Positions 12,701 to 23,998 of a stretch of 64,000 nucleotides of DNA are shown piece by piece. Under the pieces are notes generated by a model, which was not told the DNA's origin, made no database searches, and saw nothing but the letters and a program-made list of their open reading frames with translations. The stretch's first letter is position 1, and each line of letters starts with the position of its first letter. The stretch covers positions 1,240,001 to 1,304,000 of the forward strand of contig OY723268.1 in assembly GCA_963210315.1 (NCBI GenBank). The letters run 5' to 3'. Made by a program: the position numbers and the translations under genes. This DNA comes from Rhynchopus euleeides (lineage: Eukaryota > Euglenozoa > Diplonemea > Diplonemida > Diplonemidae).

Positions 12701-15700
12701 CCATTTCAGCACTCTCCTGCTGTCGGACACTTCTGCCTAAGTCCTAAACACCCATTTCAGCACTCTCCTGCTGTCGCACACTTCTGCCTAGGTCCTAAAC
12801 ACCCATTTCAGCACTCTCCTGCTGTCGCACACTTCTGCCTAGGTCCTAAACACCCATTTCAGCACTCTCCTGCTGTCGCACACCTCTGCCTAGGTCCTAA
12901 ACACCCATTTCAGCACTCTCCTGCAGTCGCACACCTCTGCCTTGGTCCTCAACACCCATTTCAGCACTCTCCTGCAGTCGCACACCTCTGCCTAGGTCCT
13001 AAACACCCATTTCAGCACTCTCCTGCTGTCGGACACTTCTGCCTAAGTCCTAAACACCCATTTCAGCACTCTCCTGCTGTCGCACACTTCTGCCTAGGTC
13101 CTAAACACCCATTTCAGCACTCTCCTGCTGTCGCACACTTCTGCCTAGGTCCTAAACACCCATTTCAGCACTCTCCTGCTGTCGCACACCTCTGCCTAGG
13201 TCCTAAACACCCATTTCAGCACTCTCCTGCAGTCGCACACCTCTGCCTAGGTCCTAAACACCCATTTCAGCACTCTCCTGCAGTCGCACACCTCTGCCTA
13301 GGTCCTAAACACCCATTTCAGCACTCTCCTGCTGTCGGACACTTCTGCCTAAGTCCTAAACACCCATTTCAGCACTCTCCTGCTGTCGGACACTTCTGCC
13401 TAGGTCCTAAACACCCATTTCAGCACTCTCCTGCTGTCGCACACTTCTGCCTAAGTCCTAAACACCCATTTCAGCACTCTCCTGCTGTCGGACACTTCTG
13501 CCTAGGTCCTAAACACCCATTTCAGCACTCTCCTGCTGTCGCACACCTCTGCCTAGGTCCTAAACACCCATTTCAGCACTCTCCTGCAGTCGCACACCTC
13601 TGCCTAGGTCCTAAACACCCATTTCAGCACTCTCCTGCAGTCGCACACCTCTGCCTAGGTCCTAAACACCCATTTCAGCACTCTCCTGCAGTCGCACACC
13701 TCTGCCTAGGTCCTAAACACCCATTTCAGCACTCTCCTGCTGTCGCACACCTCTGCCTAGGTCCTAAACACCCATTTCAGCGCTCTCCTGCAGTCGCACA
13801 CCTCTGCCTAGGTCCTAAACACCCATTTCAGCACTCTCCTGCAGTCGCACACCTCTGCCTAAGTCCTAAACACCCATTTCAGCACTCTGCTGCTGTCGCA
13901 CACCTCTGCCTAGGTCCTAAACACCCATTTCAGCACTCTCCTGCAGTCGCACACTTCTGCCTAAGTCCTAAACACCCATTTCAGCACTCTCCTGCAGTCG
14001 CACACCTCTGCCTAAGTCCTAAACACCCATTTCAGCACTCTCCTGCAGTCGCACACTTCTGCCTAAGTCCTAAACACCCATTTCAGCACTCTCCTGCAGT
14101 CGCACACTTCTGCCTAAGTCCTAAACACCCATTTCAACACTCTCCTGCAGTCGCACACTTCTGCCTAAGTCCTAAACACCCATTTCAGCACGCTCCTGCA
14201 GTCGCACACCTCTGCCTAGGTCCTAAACACCCATTTCAGCACTCTCCTGCTGTCGGACACTTCTGCCTAAGTCCTAAACACCCATTTCAGCACTCTCCTG
14301 CTGTCGCACACTTCTGCCTAGGTCCTAAACACCCATTTCAGCACTCTCCTGCTGTCGCACACTTCTGCCTAGGTCCTAAACACCCATTTCAGCACTCTCC
14401 TGCTGTCGCACACCTCTGACTAGGTCCTAAACACCCATTTCAGCACTCTCCTGCAGTCGCACACCTCTGCCTAGGTCCTAAACACCCATTTCAGCACTCT
14501 CCTGCAGTCGCACACCTCTGCCTAGGTCCTAAACACCCATTTCAGCACTCTCCTGCTGTCGGACACTTCTGCCTAAGTCCTAAACACCCATTTCAGCACT
14601 CTCCTGCTGTCGGACACTTCTGCCTAAGTCCGAAACACCCATTTCAGCACTCTCCTGCTGTCGCACACTTCTGCCTAAGTCCTAAACACCCATTTTAGCA
14701 CTCTCCTGCAGTCGCACACTTCTGCCTAAGTCCGAAACACCCATTTCAGCACTCTCCTGCTGTCGCACACCTCTGCCTAAGTCCTAAACACCCATTTCAG
14801 CACTCTCCTGCAGTCGCACACTTCTGCCTAGGTCCTAAACACCCATTTCAGCACTCTCCTGCTGTCGCACACTTCTGCCTAGGTCCTAAACACCCATTTC
14901 AGCACTCTCCTGCTGTCGCACACCTCTGCCTAGGTCCTAAACACCCATTTCAGCACTCTCCTGCAGTCGCACACCTCTGCCTTGGTCCTAAACACCCATT
15001 TCAGCACTCTCCTGCAGTCGCACACCTCTGCCTAGGTCCTAAACACCCATTTCAGCACTCTCCTGCTGTCGGACACTTCTGCCTAAGTCCTAAACACCCA
15101 TTTCAGCACTCTCCTGCTGTCGCACACTTCTGCCTAGGTCCTAAACACCCATTTCAGCACTCTCCTGCTGTCGCACACTTCTGCCTAGGTCCTAAACACC
15201 CATTTCAGCACTCTCCTGCTGTCGCACACCTCTGCCTAGGTCCTAAACACCCATTTCAGCACTCTCCTGCAGTCGCACACCTCTGCCTAGGTCCTAAACA
15301 CCCATTTCAGCACTCTCCTGCAGTCGCACACCTCTGCCTAGGTCCTAAACACCCATTTCAGCACTCTCCTGCTGTCGGACACTTCTGCCTAAGTCCTAAA
15401 CACCCATTTCAGCACTCTCCTGCTGTCGGACACTTCTGCCTAGGTCCTAAACACCCATTTCAGCACTCTCCTGCTGTCGCACACTTCTGCCTAAGTCCTA
15501 AACACCCATTTCAGCACTCTCCTGCTGTCGGACACTTCTGCCTAGGTCCTAAACACCCATTTCAGCACTCTCCTGCTGTCGCACACCTCTGCCTAGGTCC
15601 TAAACACCCATTTCAGCACTCTCCTGCAGTCGCACACCTCTGCCTAGGTCCTAAACACCCATTTCAGCACTCTCCTGCAGTCGCACACCTCTGCCTAGGT

Positions 15701-18700
15701 CCTAAACACCCATTTCAGCACTCTCCTGCAGTCGCACACCTCTGCCTAGGTCCTAAACACCCATTTCAGCACTCTCCTGCTGTCGCACACCTCTGCCTAG
15801 GTCCTAAACACCCATTTCAGCGCTCTCCTGCAGTCGCACACCTCTGCCTAGGTCCTAAACACCCATTTCAGCACTCTCCTGCAGTCGCACACCTCTGCCT
15901 AAGTCCTAAACACCCATTTCAGCACTCTGCTGCTGTCGCACACCTCTGCCTAGGTCCTAAACACCCATTTCAGCACTCTCCTGCAGTCGCACACTTCTGC
16001 CTAAGTCCTAAACACCCATTTCAGCACTCTCCTGCAGTCGCACACCTCTGCCTAAGTCCTAAACACCCATTTCAGCACTCTCCTGCTGTCGCACACCTCT
16101 GCCTAAGTCCTAAACACCCATTTCAGCACTCTCCTGCAGTCGCACACCTCTGCCTAGGTCCTAAACACCCATTTCAGCACTCTCCTGCTGTCGGACACTT
16201 CTGCGTAGGTCCTAAACACCCATTTCAGCACTCTCCTGCTGTCGCACACTTCTGCCTAAATCCTAAACACCCATTTCAGCACTCTCCTGCAGTCGCACAC
16301 TTCTGCCTAAGTCCTAAACACCCATTTCAGCACTCTCCTGCAGTCGCACACCTCTGCCTAGGTCCTAAACACCCATTTCAGCACTCTCCTGCAGTCGCAC
16401 ACCTCTGCCTAGGTCCTAAACACCCATTTCAGCACTCTCCTGCAGTCGCACACCTCTGCCTAGGTCCTAAACACCCATTTCGGCACTCTCCTGCTGTCGC
16501 ACACCTCTGCCTAAGTCCGAAACACCCATTTCAGCACTCTCCTGCTGTCGCACACTTCTGCCTAAGTCCTAAACACCCATTTCAGCACTCTCCTGCAGTC
16601 GCACACTTCTGCCTAGGTCCTAAACACCCATTTCAGCACTCTCCTGCTGTCGCACACTTCTGCCTAAGTCCTAAACACCCATTTCAGCACTCTCCTGCAG
16701 TCGCACACTTCTGCCTAAGTCCTAAACACCCATTTCAGCACTCTCCTGCAGTCGCACACTTCTGCCTAAGTCCTAAACACCCATTTCAACACTCTCCTGC
16801 AGTCGCACACTTCTGCCTAAGTCCTAAACACCCATTTCAGCACGCTCCTGCAGTCGCACACCTCTGCCTAGGTCCTAAACACCCATTTCAGCACTCTCCT
16901 GCTGTCGGACACTTCTGCCTAAGTCCTAAACACCCATTTCAGCACTCTCCTGCTGTCGCACACTTCTGCCTAGGTCCTAAACACCCATTTCAGCACTCTC
17001 CTGCTGTCGCACACTTCTGCCTAGGTCCTAAACACCCATTTCAGCACTCTCCTGCTGTCGCACACCTCTGACTAGGTCCTAAACACCCATTTCAGCACTC
17101 TCCTGCAGTCGCACACCTCTGCCTAGGTCCTAAACACCCATTTCAGCACTCTCCTGCAGTCGCACACCTCTGCCTAGGTCCTAAACACCCATTTCAGCAC
17201 TCTCCTGCTGTCGGACACTTCTGCCTAAGTCCTAAACACCCATTTCAGCACTCTCCTGCTGTCGGACACTTCTGCCTAAGTCCGAAACACCCATTTCAGC
17301 ACTCTCCTGCTGTCGCACACTTCTGCCTAAGTCCTAAACACCCATTTCAGCACTCTCCTGCAGTCGCACACTTCTGCCTAAGTCCGAAACACCCATTTCA
17401 GCACTCTCCTGCTGTCGCACACCTCTGCCTAAGTCCTAAACACCCATTTCAGCACTCTCCTGCAGTCGCACACTTCTGCGTAGGTCCTAAACACCCATTT
17501 CAGCACTCTCCTGCTGTCGCACACTTCTGCCTAAGTCCTAAACACCCATTTCAGCACTCTCCTGCAGTCGCACACCTCTGCCTAGGTCCTAAACACCCAT
17601 TTCAGCACTCTCCTGCTGTCGCACACTTCTGCCTAGGTCCTAAACACCCATTTCAGCACTCTCCTGCTGTCGCACACCTCTGCCTAGGTCCTAAACACCC
17701 ATTTCAGCACTCTCCTGCAGTCGCACACCTCTGCCTAGGTCCTAAACACCCATTTCAGCACTCTCCTGCTGTCGGACACTTCTGCCTAAGTCCTAAACAC
17801 CCATTTCAGCACTCTCCTGCTGTCGCACACTTCTGCCTAGGTCCTAAACACCCATTTCAGCACTCTCCTGCAGTCGCACACCTCTGCCTAGGTCCTAAAC
17901 ACCCATTTCAGCACTCTCCTGCAGTCGCACACCTCTGCCTAGGTCCTAAACACCCATTTCAGCACTCTCCTGCAGTCGCACACCTCTGCCTAGGTCCTAA
18001 ACACCCATTTCAGCACTCTCCTGCTGTCGGACACTTCTGCCTAAGTCCTAAACACCCATTTCAGCACTCTCCTGCTGTCGGACACTTCTGCCTAAGTCCG
18101 AAACACCCATTTCAGCACTCTCCTGCTGTCGCACACTTCTGCCTAAGTCCTAAACACCCATTTTAGCACTCTCCTGCAGTCGCACACTTCTGCCTAAGTC
18201 CGAAACACCCATTTCAGCACTCTCCTGCTGTCGCACACCTCTGCCTAAGTCCTAAACACCCATTTCAGCACTCTCCTGCAGTCGCACACTTCTGCCTAGG
18301 TCCTAAACACCCATTTCAGCACTCTCCTGCTGTCGCACACTTCTGCCTAAGTCCTAAACACCCATTTCAGCACTCTCCTGCAGTCGCACACTTCTGCCTA
18401 GGTCCTAAACACCCATTTCAGCACTCTCCTGCTGTCGCACACTTCTGCCTAAGTCCTAAACACCCATTTCAGCACTCTCCTGCAGTCGCACACCTCTGCC
18501 TAGGTCCTAAACACCCATTTCAGCACTCTCCTGCAGTCGCACACCTCTGCCTAGGTCCTAAACACCCATTTCAGCACTCTCCTGCTGTGGGACACTTCTG
18601 CCTAAGTCCTAAACACCCATTTCAGCACTCTCCTGCTGTCGGACACTTCTGCCTAGGTCCTAAACACCCATTTCAGCACTCTCCTGCTGTCGCACACTTC

Positions 18701-19969
18701 TGCCTAGGTCCTAAACACCCATTTCAGCACTCTCCTGCTGTCGCACACCTCTGCCTAGGTCCTAAACACCCATTTCAGCACTCTCCTGCAGTCGCACACC
18801 TCTGCCTTGGTCCTAAACACCCATTTCAGCACTCTCCTGCAGTCGCACACCTCTGCCTAGGTCCTAAACACCCATTTCAGCACTCTCCTGCTGTCGGACA
18901 CTTCTGCCTAAGTCCTAAACACCCATTTCAGCACTCTCCTGCTGTCGCACACTTCTGCCTAGGTCCTAAACACCCATTTCAGCACTCTCCTGCTGTCGCA
19001 CACTTCTGCCTAGGTCCTAAACACCCATTTCAGCACTCTCCTGCTGTCGCACACCTCTGCCTAGGTCCTAAACACCCATTTCAGCACTCTCCTGCAGTCG
19101 CACACCTCTGCCTAGGTCCTAAACACCCATTTCAGCACTCTCCTGCTGTCGGACACTTCTGCCTAAGTCCTAAACACCCATTTCAGCACTCTCCTGCTGT
19201 CGGACACTTCTGCCTAGGTCCTAAACACCCATTTCAGCACTCTCCTGCTGTCGCACACTTCTGCCTAAGTCCTAAACACCCATTTCAGCACTCTCCTGCT
19301 GTCGGACACTTCTGCCTAGGTCCTAAACACCCATTTCAGCACTCTCCTGCTGTCGCACACCTCTGCCTAGGTCCTAAACACCCATTTCAGCACTCTCCTG
19401 CAGTCGCACACCTCTGCCTAGGTCCTAAACACCCATTTCAGCACTCTCCTGCAGTCGCACACCTCTGCCTAGGTCCTAAACACCCATTTCAGCACTCTCC
19501 TGCAGTCGCACACCTCTGCCTAGGTCCTAAACACCCATTTCAGCACTCTCCTGCTGTCGCACACCTCTGCCTAGGTCCTAAACACCCATTTCAGCGCTCT
19601 CCTGCAGTCGCACACCTCTGCCTAGGTCCTAAACACCCATTTCAGCACTCTCCTGCAGTCGCACACCTCTGCCTAAGTCCTAAACACCCATTTCAGCACT
19701 CTGCTGCTGTCGCACACCTCTGCCTAGGTCCTAAACACCCATTTCAGCACTCTCCTGCAGTCGCACACTTCTGCCTAAGTCCTAAACACCCATTTCAGCA
19801 CTCTCCTGCAGTCGCACACCTCTGCCTAGGTCCTAAACACCCATTTCAGCACTCTCCTGCAGTCGCACACTTCTGCCTAAGTCCTAAACACCCATTTCAG
19901 CACTCTCCTGCAGTCGCACACCTCTGCCTAGGTCCTAAACACCCATTTCAGCACTCTCCTGCTGTCGGA
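704..19969. repeat. 51-bp tandem satellite, about 378 units
   Basis: Every unit contains AAACACCCATTTCAGCACTC, then CTCCTGC(A/T)GTCG(C/G)ACAC(C/T)TCTGCCTA(A/G)GTCC. The same base of the unit falls at 710, 5,861 and 19,937, which are 101 and 377 exact multiples of 51 apart, so there is no net indel over 19 kb. Variation is confined to a few recurring substitution sites. The unit equals 17 codons and one of six frames lacks an intrinsic stop, but substitutions in that frame create TGA (8,246; 10,898; 14,417; 17,069) and TAG (near 8,524; 11,995; 14,695; 18,173). Long open frames here begin only at chance GTG codons. This is best read as a non-coding satellite. Confidence 0.97.
6700..19100. repeat. 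Higher-order repeat, 6,171 bp (121 x 51 bp), in the satellite
   Basis: Rare variants recur at an exact spacing of 6,171 bp: TGA at 8,246 and 14,417, TGA at 10,898 and 17,069, GTGGGA at 12,416 and 18,587, and CAGCGCTC at 7,607 and 13,778 and again at 9,647 and 15,818. Shorter segmental duplications are also visible: 2,652 bp (52 units), 2,040 bp (40 units) and, in the older left part, 2,958 bp (58 units; GGTCATAAAC at 908 and 3,866). In the last copy the CAGCGCTC marker (19,592) comes seven units too early, so 357 bp is missing there. The left limit is approximate. Confidence 0.85.
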
Positions 19970-20715
19970 CTGTGTCTGTCTGACTGTGGGGGATGTGTAT
20001 GGAGGGCATCTGTGTGATAATTGTTGGCACATCAGGGCGGAATGCGGAACACTTGCCCAAGGCACGTGCAGGAGGGGGTGGTGGGGGTGGGGTGGGGTGG
20101 GGGCAGGTATCCGGCGCTTCACAATATCTCACTGGGAACAACCGTACTCGAGGTTGGAGCCGCGCATCGGCATTGAACAGAAGTCCACAAGAGGCGTTGG
20201 GTGCCCGGTTCATCGGCTCTCAGATTGACATTGCAGACGGCCATTGCATTCTATGCTGGGGGTCACATTGGTGGCCACTGGCAATGCGGAATTCACATGA
20301 TCACGGCTTCGTGTGGGGGATTGGGGCAGGTTGTGTGACTGCGGCCGGCACAGCCACCGCCGATTCCCAGTCACACAGCCCGTCAGCCACACAACTATGA
20401 CGGCTCCCCTCACCATCCGCTCACACCAAGTTGTGACCAACGCTCCGACCACACGCCACAACCCCACGCCCGACGCGCGACACCAGCTCGTACCCGCAAC
20501 CGCCACTCCACCGGGAGGAGGCGACCCCCGCACACGCAGCGGCGTGACGCAGCCCCGCTGGCGACCCGCAGACAGGAACCGTGGCGTTTATTCTCACTCC
20601 CTTGTTGGGTGCTCCGCGCCCGCGTCCTCTGCTAGCCGCACAAACCAATCTGCTAAAAAGAACTCGCTCACTGTAGGTAGCAGCTATACCCTACAGAAAA
20701 CACCTGTTCCAGACC
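19970..20715. other. Non-repeat island inside the satellite block
   Basis: The 51-bp register stops abruptly after GCTGTCGGAC and about 0.75 kb of ordinary-complexity DNA follows, with a G-rich stretch near 20,072-20,105. Several short frames are open on both strands, but none shows a recognisable domain or a clear advantage over the others, so no gene is called. Confidence 0.6.
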
Positions 20716-20906
20716 GTTTCCAGCGACCAGCAACTTCCAGTAGCCTGCAGCAACCACGAGCAACCTCCAGGAACTTCCGGACACTTCTGCCTAACTCCGA
20801 ACGACGCATTTCAGCACTCTCCCGCAGTCGGACACCTCTGGCGAACTCCCAAACACCCATATAGGCACTCTCCCGCAGTCGGACACTTCTGCCAAACTCC
20901 CGACCT
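20716..20906. repeat. Degenerate decamers and 51-bp satellite remnants
   Basis: 20,716-20,783 holds diverged decamers (for example CAACCTCCAG). 20,784-20,906 then holds about two and a half diverged 51-bp units (GGACACTTCTGCCTAACTCC, GCATTTCAGCACTCTC). This older-looking satellite abuts the next decamer array directly and so mirrors the junction at about 704. Confidence 0.85.
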
Positions 20907-22738
20907 CTAGCAACCTCTAGCAACCTCCAGCAACCTCTAGCAACCTCTAGCAACCTCCAGCAACCTCCAGCAACCTCCAGCAACCTCCAGCAACCTCCAG
21001 CAACCTCTAGCAACCTCTAGCAACCTCTAGCAACCTCTAGGAACCTCTAGCAACCTGCAGCAACCTGCAGCAACCTCCAGGAACCTCCAGCAACATCCAG
21101 CAACATGCAGCAACCTCCAGCAACCTCTAGCAACCTCCAGCAACCTCCAGCAACCTCCAGCAACCTCTAGCAACCTCTAGCAACCTCCAGCCACCTCTAG
21201 CAACCTCCAGCAACCTGCAGCAACCTCTAGCAACCTCCAGCCACCTCTAGCAACCTCCAGCAACATCCAGCAACCTCCAGCAACCTCTAGCAACCTCCAG
21301 CCACCTCTAGCAACCTCCAGCAACCTCCAGCAACCTGCAGCAACCTCCAGCAACATCCAGCAACCTCCAGCAACCTCTAGCAACCTCCAGCAACCTCCAG
21401 CAACCTCTAGCAACCTCCAGCAACCTCCAGCAACCTCTAGCAACCTCCAGCAACCTCCAGCAACCTCCAGCAACCTCTAGCAACCTGCAGCAACCTCTAG
21501 CAACCTGCAGCAACCTCCAGCAACCTCTAGCAACCTCTAGCAACCTCTAGCAACCTGCAGCAACCTCCAGCGACCTCCAGCAACCTCTAGCAACCTCCAG
21601 CAACCTCTAGCAACCTCCAGCAACCTCTGGCAACCTCTGGCAACCTCTAGCAACTTGCAGCAACCTCCAGAAACCTCCAGCAACATCCAGCAACCTCCAG
21701 CAACGTCCAGCAACCTCTAGCAACCTCCAAACCTCTAGCAACCTCCAGCCACCTCTAGCAACCTCCAGCAACCTGCAGCAACCTCTAGCAACCTCCAGCA
21801 ACCTCTAGCAACCTCCAGCAACCTCTAGCAACCTCTAGCAACCTCCAGCCACCTCTAGCAACCTCCACAACCTCCAGCAACCTGCAGCAACCTCTAGCAA
21901 CCTCCAGCCACCTCTAGCAACCTCCAGCAACCTCCAGCAACATCCAGCAACCTCCAGCAACCTCTAGCAACCTCCAGCCACCTCTAGCAACCTCCAGCAA
22001 CCTCCAGCAACCTGCAGCAACCTCCAGCAACATCCAGCAACCTCTAGCAACCTCTAGCAACCTCCAGCAACCTCCAGCAACCTCCAGCAAGCTCCAGCAA
22101 GCTCCAGCAACCTCCAGCAACGTCCAGCAACCTCCAGTAACCTCTAGCAACCTCTAGCAACCTCCAGCCACCTCTAGCAACCTCCAGCAACCTCCAGCAA
22201 ACTCTAGCAACCTCCATTAACCTCCAGCAACCTCTAGCAACCTCCAGCAACCTGCAGCAACCTGCAGCAACCTCTAGCAACCTCCAGCAACCTCCAGCAA
22301 CCTCTAGCAACCTGCAGCAACCTCCAGCAACCGCCAGCAACCTCCAGCAACCGCCAGCAACCTCCAGCAACCTCTAGCAACCTCTAGCAACCTGCAGCAA
22401 CTTCCAGCAACCTCTAGCAACCTCCAGCAACCTCCAGCAACGTCCAGCAACCTCCAGCAACCTCTAGCAACCTCCAGCAACCTCCAGCAACCTCTAGCAA
22501 CCTGCAGCAACCTCCAGCAACCGCCAGCAACCTCCAGCAACCGCCAGCAACCTCCAGCAACCTCTAGCAACCTCTAGCAACCTGCAGCAACTTCCAGCAA
22601 CCTCTAGCAACCTCCAGCAACCTCCAGCAACGTCCAGCAACCTCCAGCAACCTCTAGCAACCTCTAGCAACCTCTAGCAACCTCTAGGAACCTCTAGGAA
22701 CCTCTAGGAACCTCTAGGAACCACTAGGAACCTCTAGT
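20907..22738. repeat. AACCTC(C/T)AGC decamer array, right block
   Basis: About 183 tandem decamers, a mixture of AACCTCTAGC, AACCTCCAGC and AACCTGCAGC, with occasional CGTCC, CATCC or GGAAC variants. The last copies drift to GGAACCTCTA. The minus strand stays open as a ten-residue peptide repeat (LEVAGGCWRL), a consequence of the periodicity rather than evidence of a gene. Confidence 0.97.
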
Positions 22739-22909
22739 AGAGGAGGCATAGCAAACGGAAATCCCTAACAAAATTTTGTCTCCGAAATTATTTTGGCCAA
22801 TTTTCTCCCGAAAAACCTAGAAACCAGACCCACCGCACATCGAGAATGTCATTTTTCGGTGATTTCTGGGGTCTGGGGGCCTTTTGCCACCCTCCCGTGC
22901 CTCATCATG
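22739..22909. other. AT-richer spacer, no gene seen
   Basis: A unique segment containing TTTTGGCCAATTTTCTCCCG, a style of sequence (runs of A or T around GGCC) that reappears in the modules near 33.5, 34.5 and 39.0 kb. No coding sequence or RNA gene is recognised. Confidence 0.5.
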
Positions 22910-23172
22910 TGTTGATCCCTCCTTTATTAATTGTCAGGTAGGTAACCCTGCACGGGTGTTGTCACCGTTGATCACTCTTTATTAACTGTTAGGCGGGTAA
23001 ACCCTGCACGGGTGTTGTCACTGTTGATCGCTCTTTACTAATTGTTAGGCGGGTTAACCCTGCACGGGTGTTGAGCCCTCTTTGTTAATTGTCAAGTGGG
23101 TAACCCTGCACGGGTGTTGTCACTGGTGATCACTCTTTACTAATTGTTAGGCGGGTTAACCCTGCACGGGTC
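22910..23172. repeat. 56-bp tandem repeat, five copies
   Basis: The core ACCCTGCACGGGT occurs near 22,945, 23,001, 23,057, 23,103 and 23,159. Spacings are 56, 56, 46 and 56 bp, so one unit has lost 10 bp. Between cores lies TTGTCACYGTTGATC followed by CTTTAYTAATTGTTAGGCGGG. The function is unknown. Confidence 0.9.
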
Positions 23173-23998
23173 CTGGCCCGTGCCTGTGTGTGTTGGGGGG
23201 GGGGGGGGGTAGTGAAATAGAAGTAGAAGGGAGCGGAGCACAAGAATGGTGTGTTGGGGGGTGGGGGAGCTCTTTCCAACATGTCCGCATCTGCATTAAA
23301 ACCTATTGTCTCTTTGTGCCCCTCACCACTCAACCATAAAGGTTGCCCTGCCTTGGGAACAGGGAATGGGGTTTAACACGTGTGGCGGTCCTGTTGGATG
23401 GAGTGCACATGGAACAGTATGGTGTGGGAATGTATCGTGACTTGTGAAAGGGAGAGTGGGTGGGGGTGGGGGCGGGGGGGGGGGGGGGCGGGGGGCTTCC
23501 TTCAGCGATTCCAGTGAGCTGCAATCCCAAGGCTGTCCTTTCAAACGCTTGCCAAGGCGTACGCCGTTTAGGTGTGGACTATTGAAATAAAAGGAAAACG
23601 AGGCTTTGGAAAAAGCCAAACTGATCGAATGGAAGATTGAAGGATGGGCAAAGTTTGTTGAAAGTAACATGGGGGGGGGGCAGTCAAGAAGTGGGGGCTT
23701 GATTGTCGAGAGTGAATGGAAAAGTGAAGTGGGGGGGGGGGGGGTTTGATCGTCGAGAGTGAATGGAAAAGCAAGCCTCCCAGCACCTTCTTGCAATGTT
23801 AGTCCTTTTTGTAGTCACTACCACTACACCAGGAGTGGGGGGGGGGGGGGGGCAACCCCTTGATTGGCCTGTGTCAGGTCCCAGCTCTTGTTGAAACAGA
23901 ACGCAAACCCTTGCGATGTGTGGCTTCCAAGTTGGCCTGTGTCCCTTTGATCCACATGAAATGATCCCCAACCCCAGCCTGACCCAGGTTAGCCAGGG
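23173..23998. other. G-tract-rich spacer
   Basis: Contains uninterrupted G runs at 23,195-23,209, 23,474-23,488, 23,671-23,680, 23,731-23,744 and 23,837-23,852. GTCGAGAGTGAATGGAAAAG occurs at about 23,708 and 23,754, and the second copy leads into the segment homologous to 250-295. Minus-strand frames here are proline-rich by-products of the G runs. It lies just 3' of the minus-strand gene ending at 23,999. Confidence 0.7.

Noticed and set aside
5837-20017. Long open frames of 476-803 codons encoding 17-residue repeats (LCLGPKHPFQHSPAV)
   Set aside because: The unit is a multiple of three, so one frame stays open by arithmetic. Starts are only chance GTG codons, nonsense changes occur and are propagated by the higher-order repeat, and nonsynonymous changes are as common as silent ones.
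20684-22570. Minus-strand frames of LEVAGGCWRL repeats
   Set aside because: By-product of a 10-bp tandem repeat; several frames are open at once and no unique domain is present.
464-22738. Decamer arrays as telomeric repeats
   Set aside because: AACCTCTAGC is not close to known telomere units, and the arrays are internal, flanked on both sides by other DNA.
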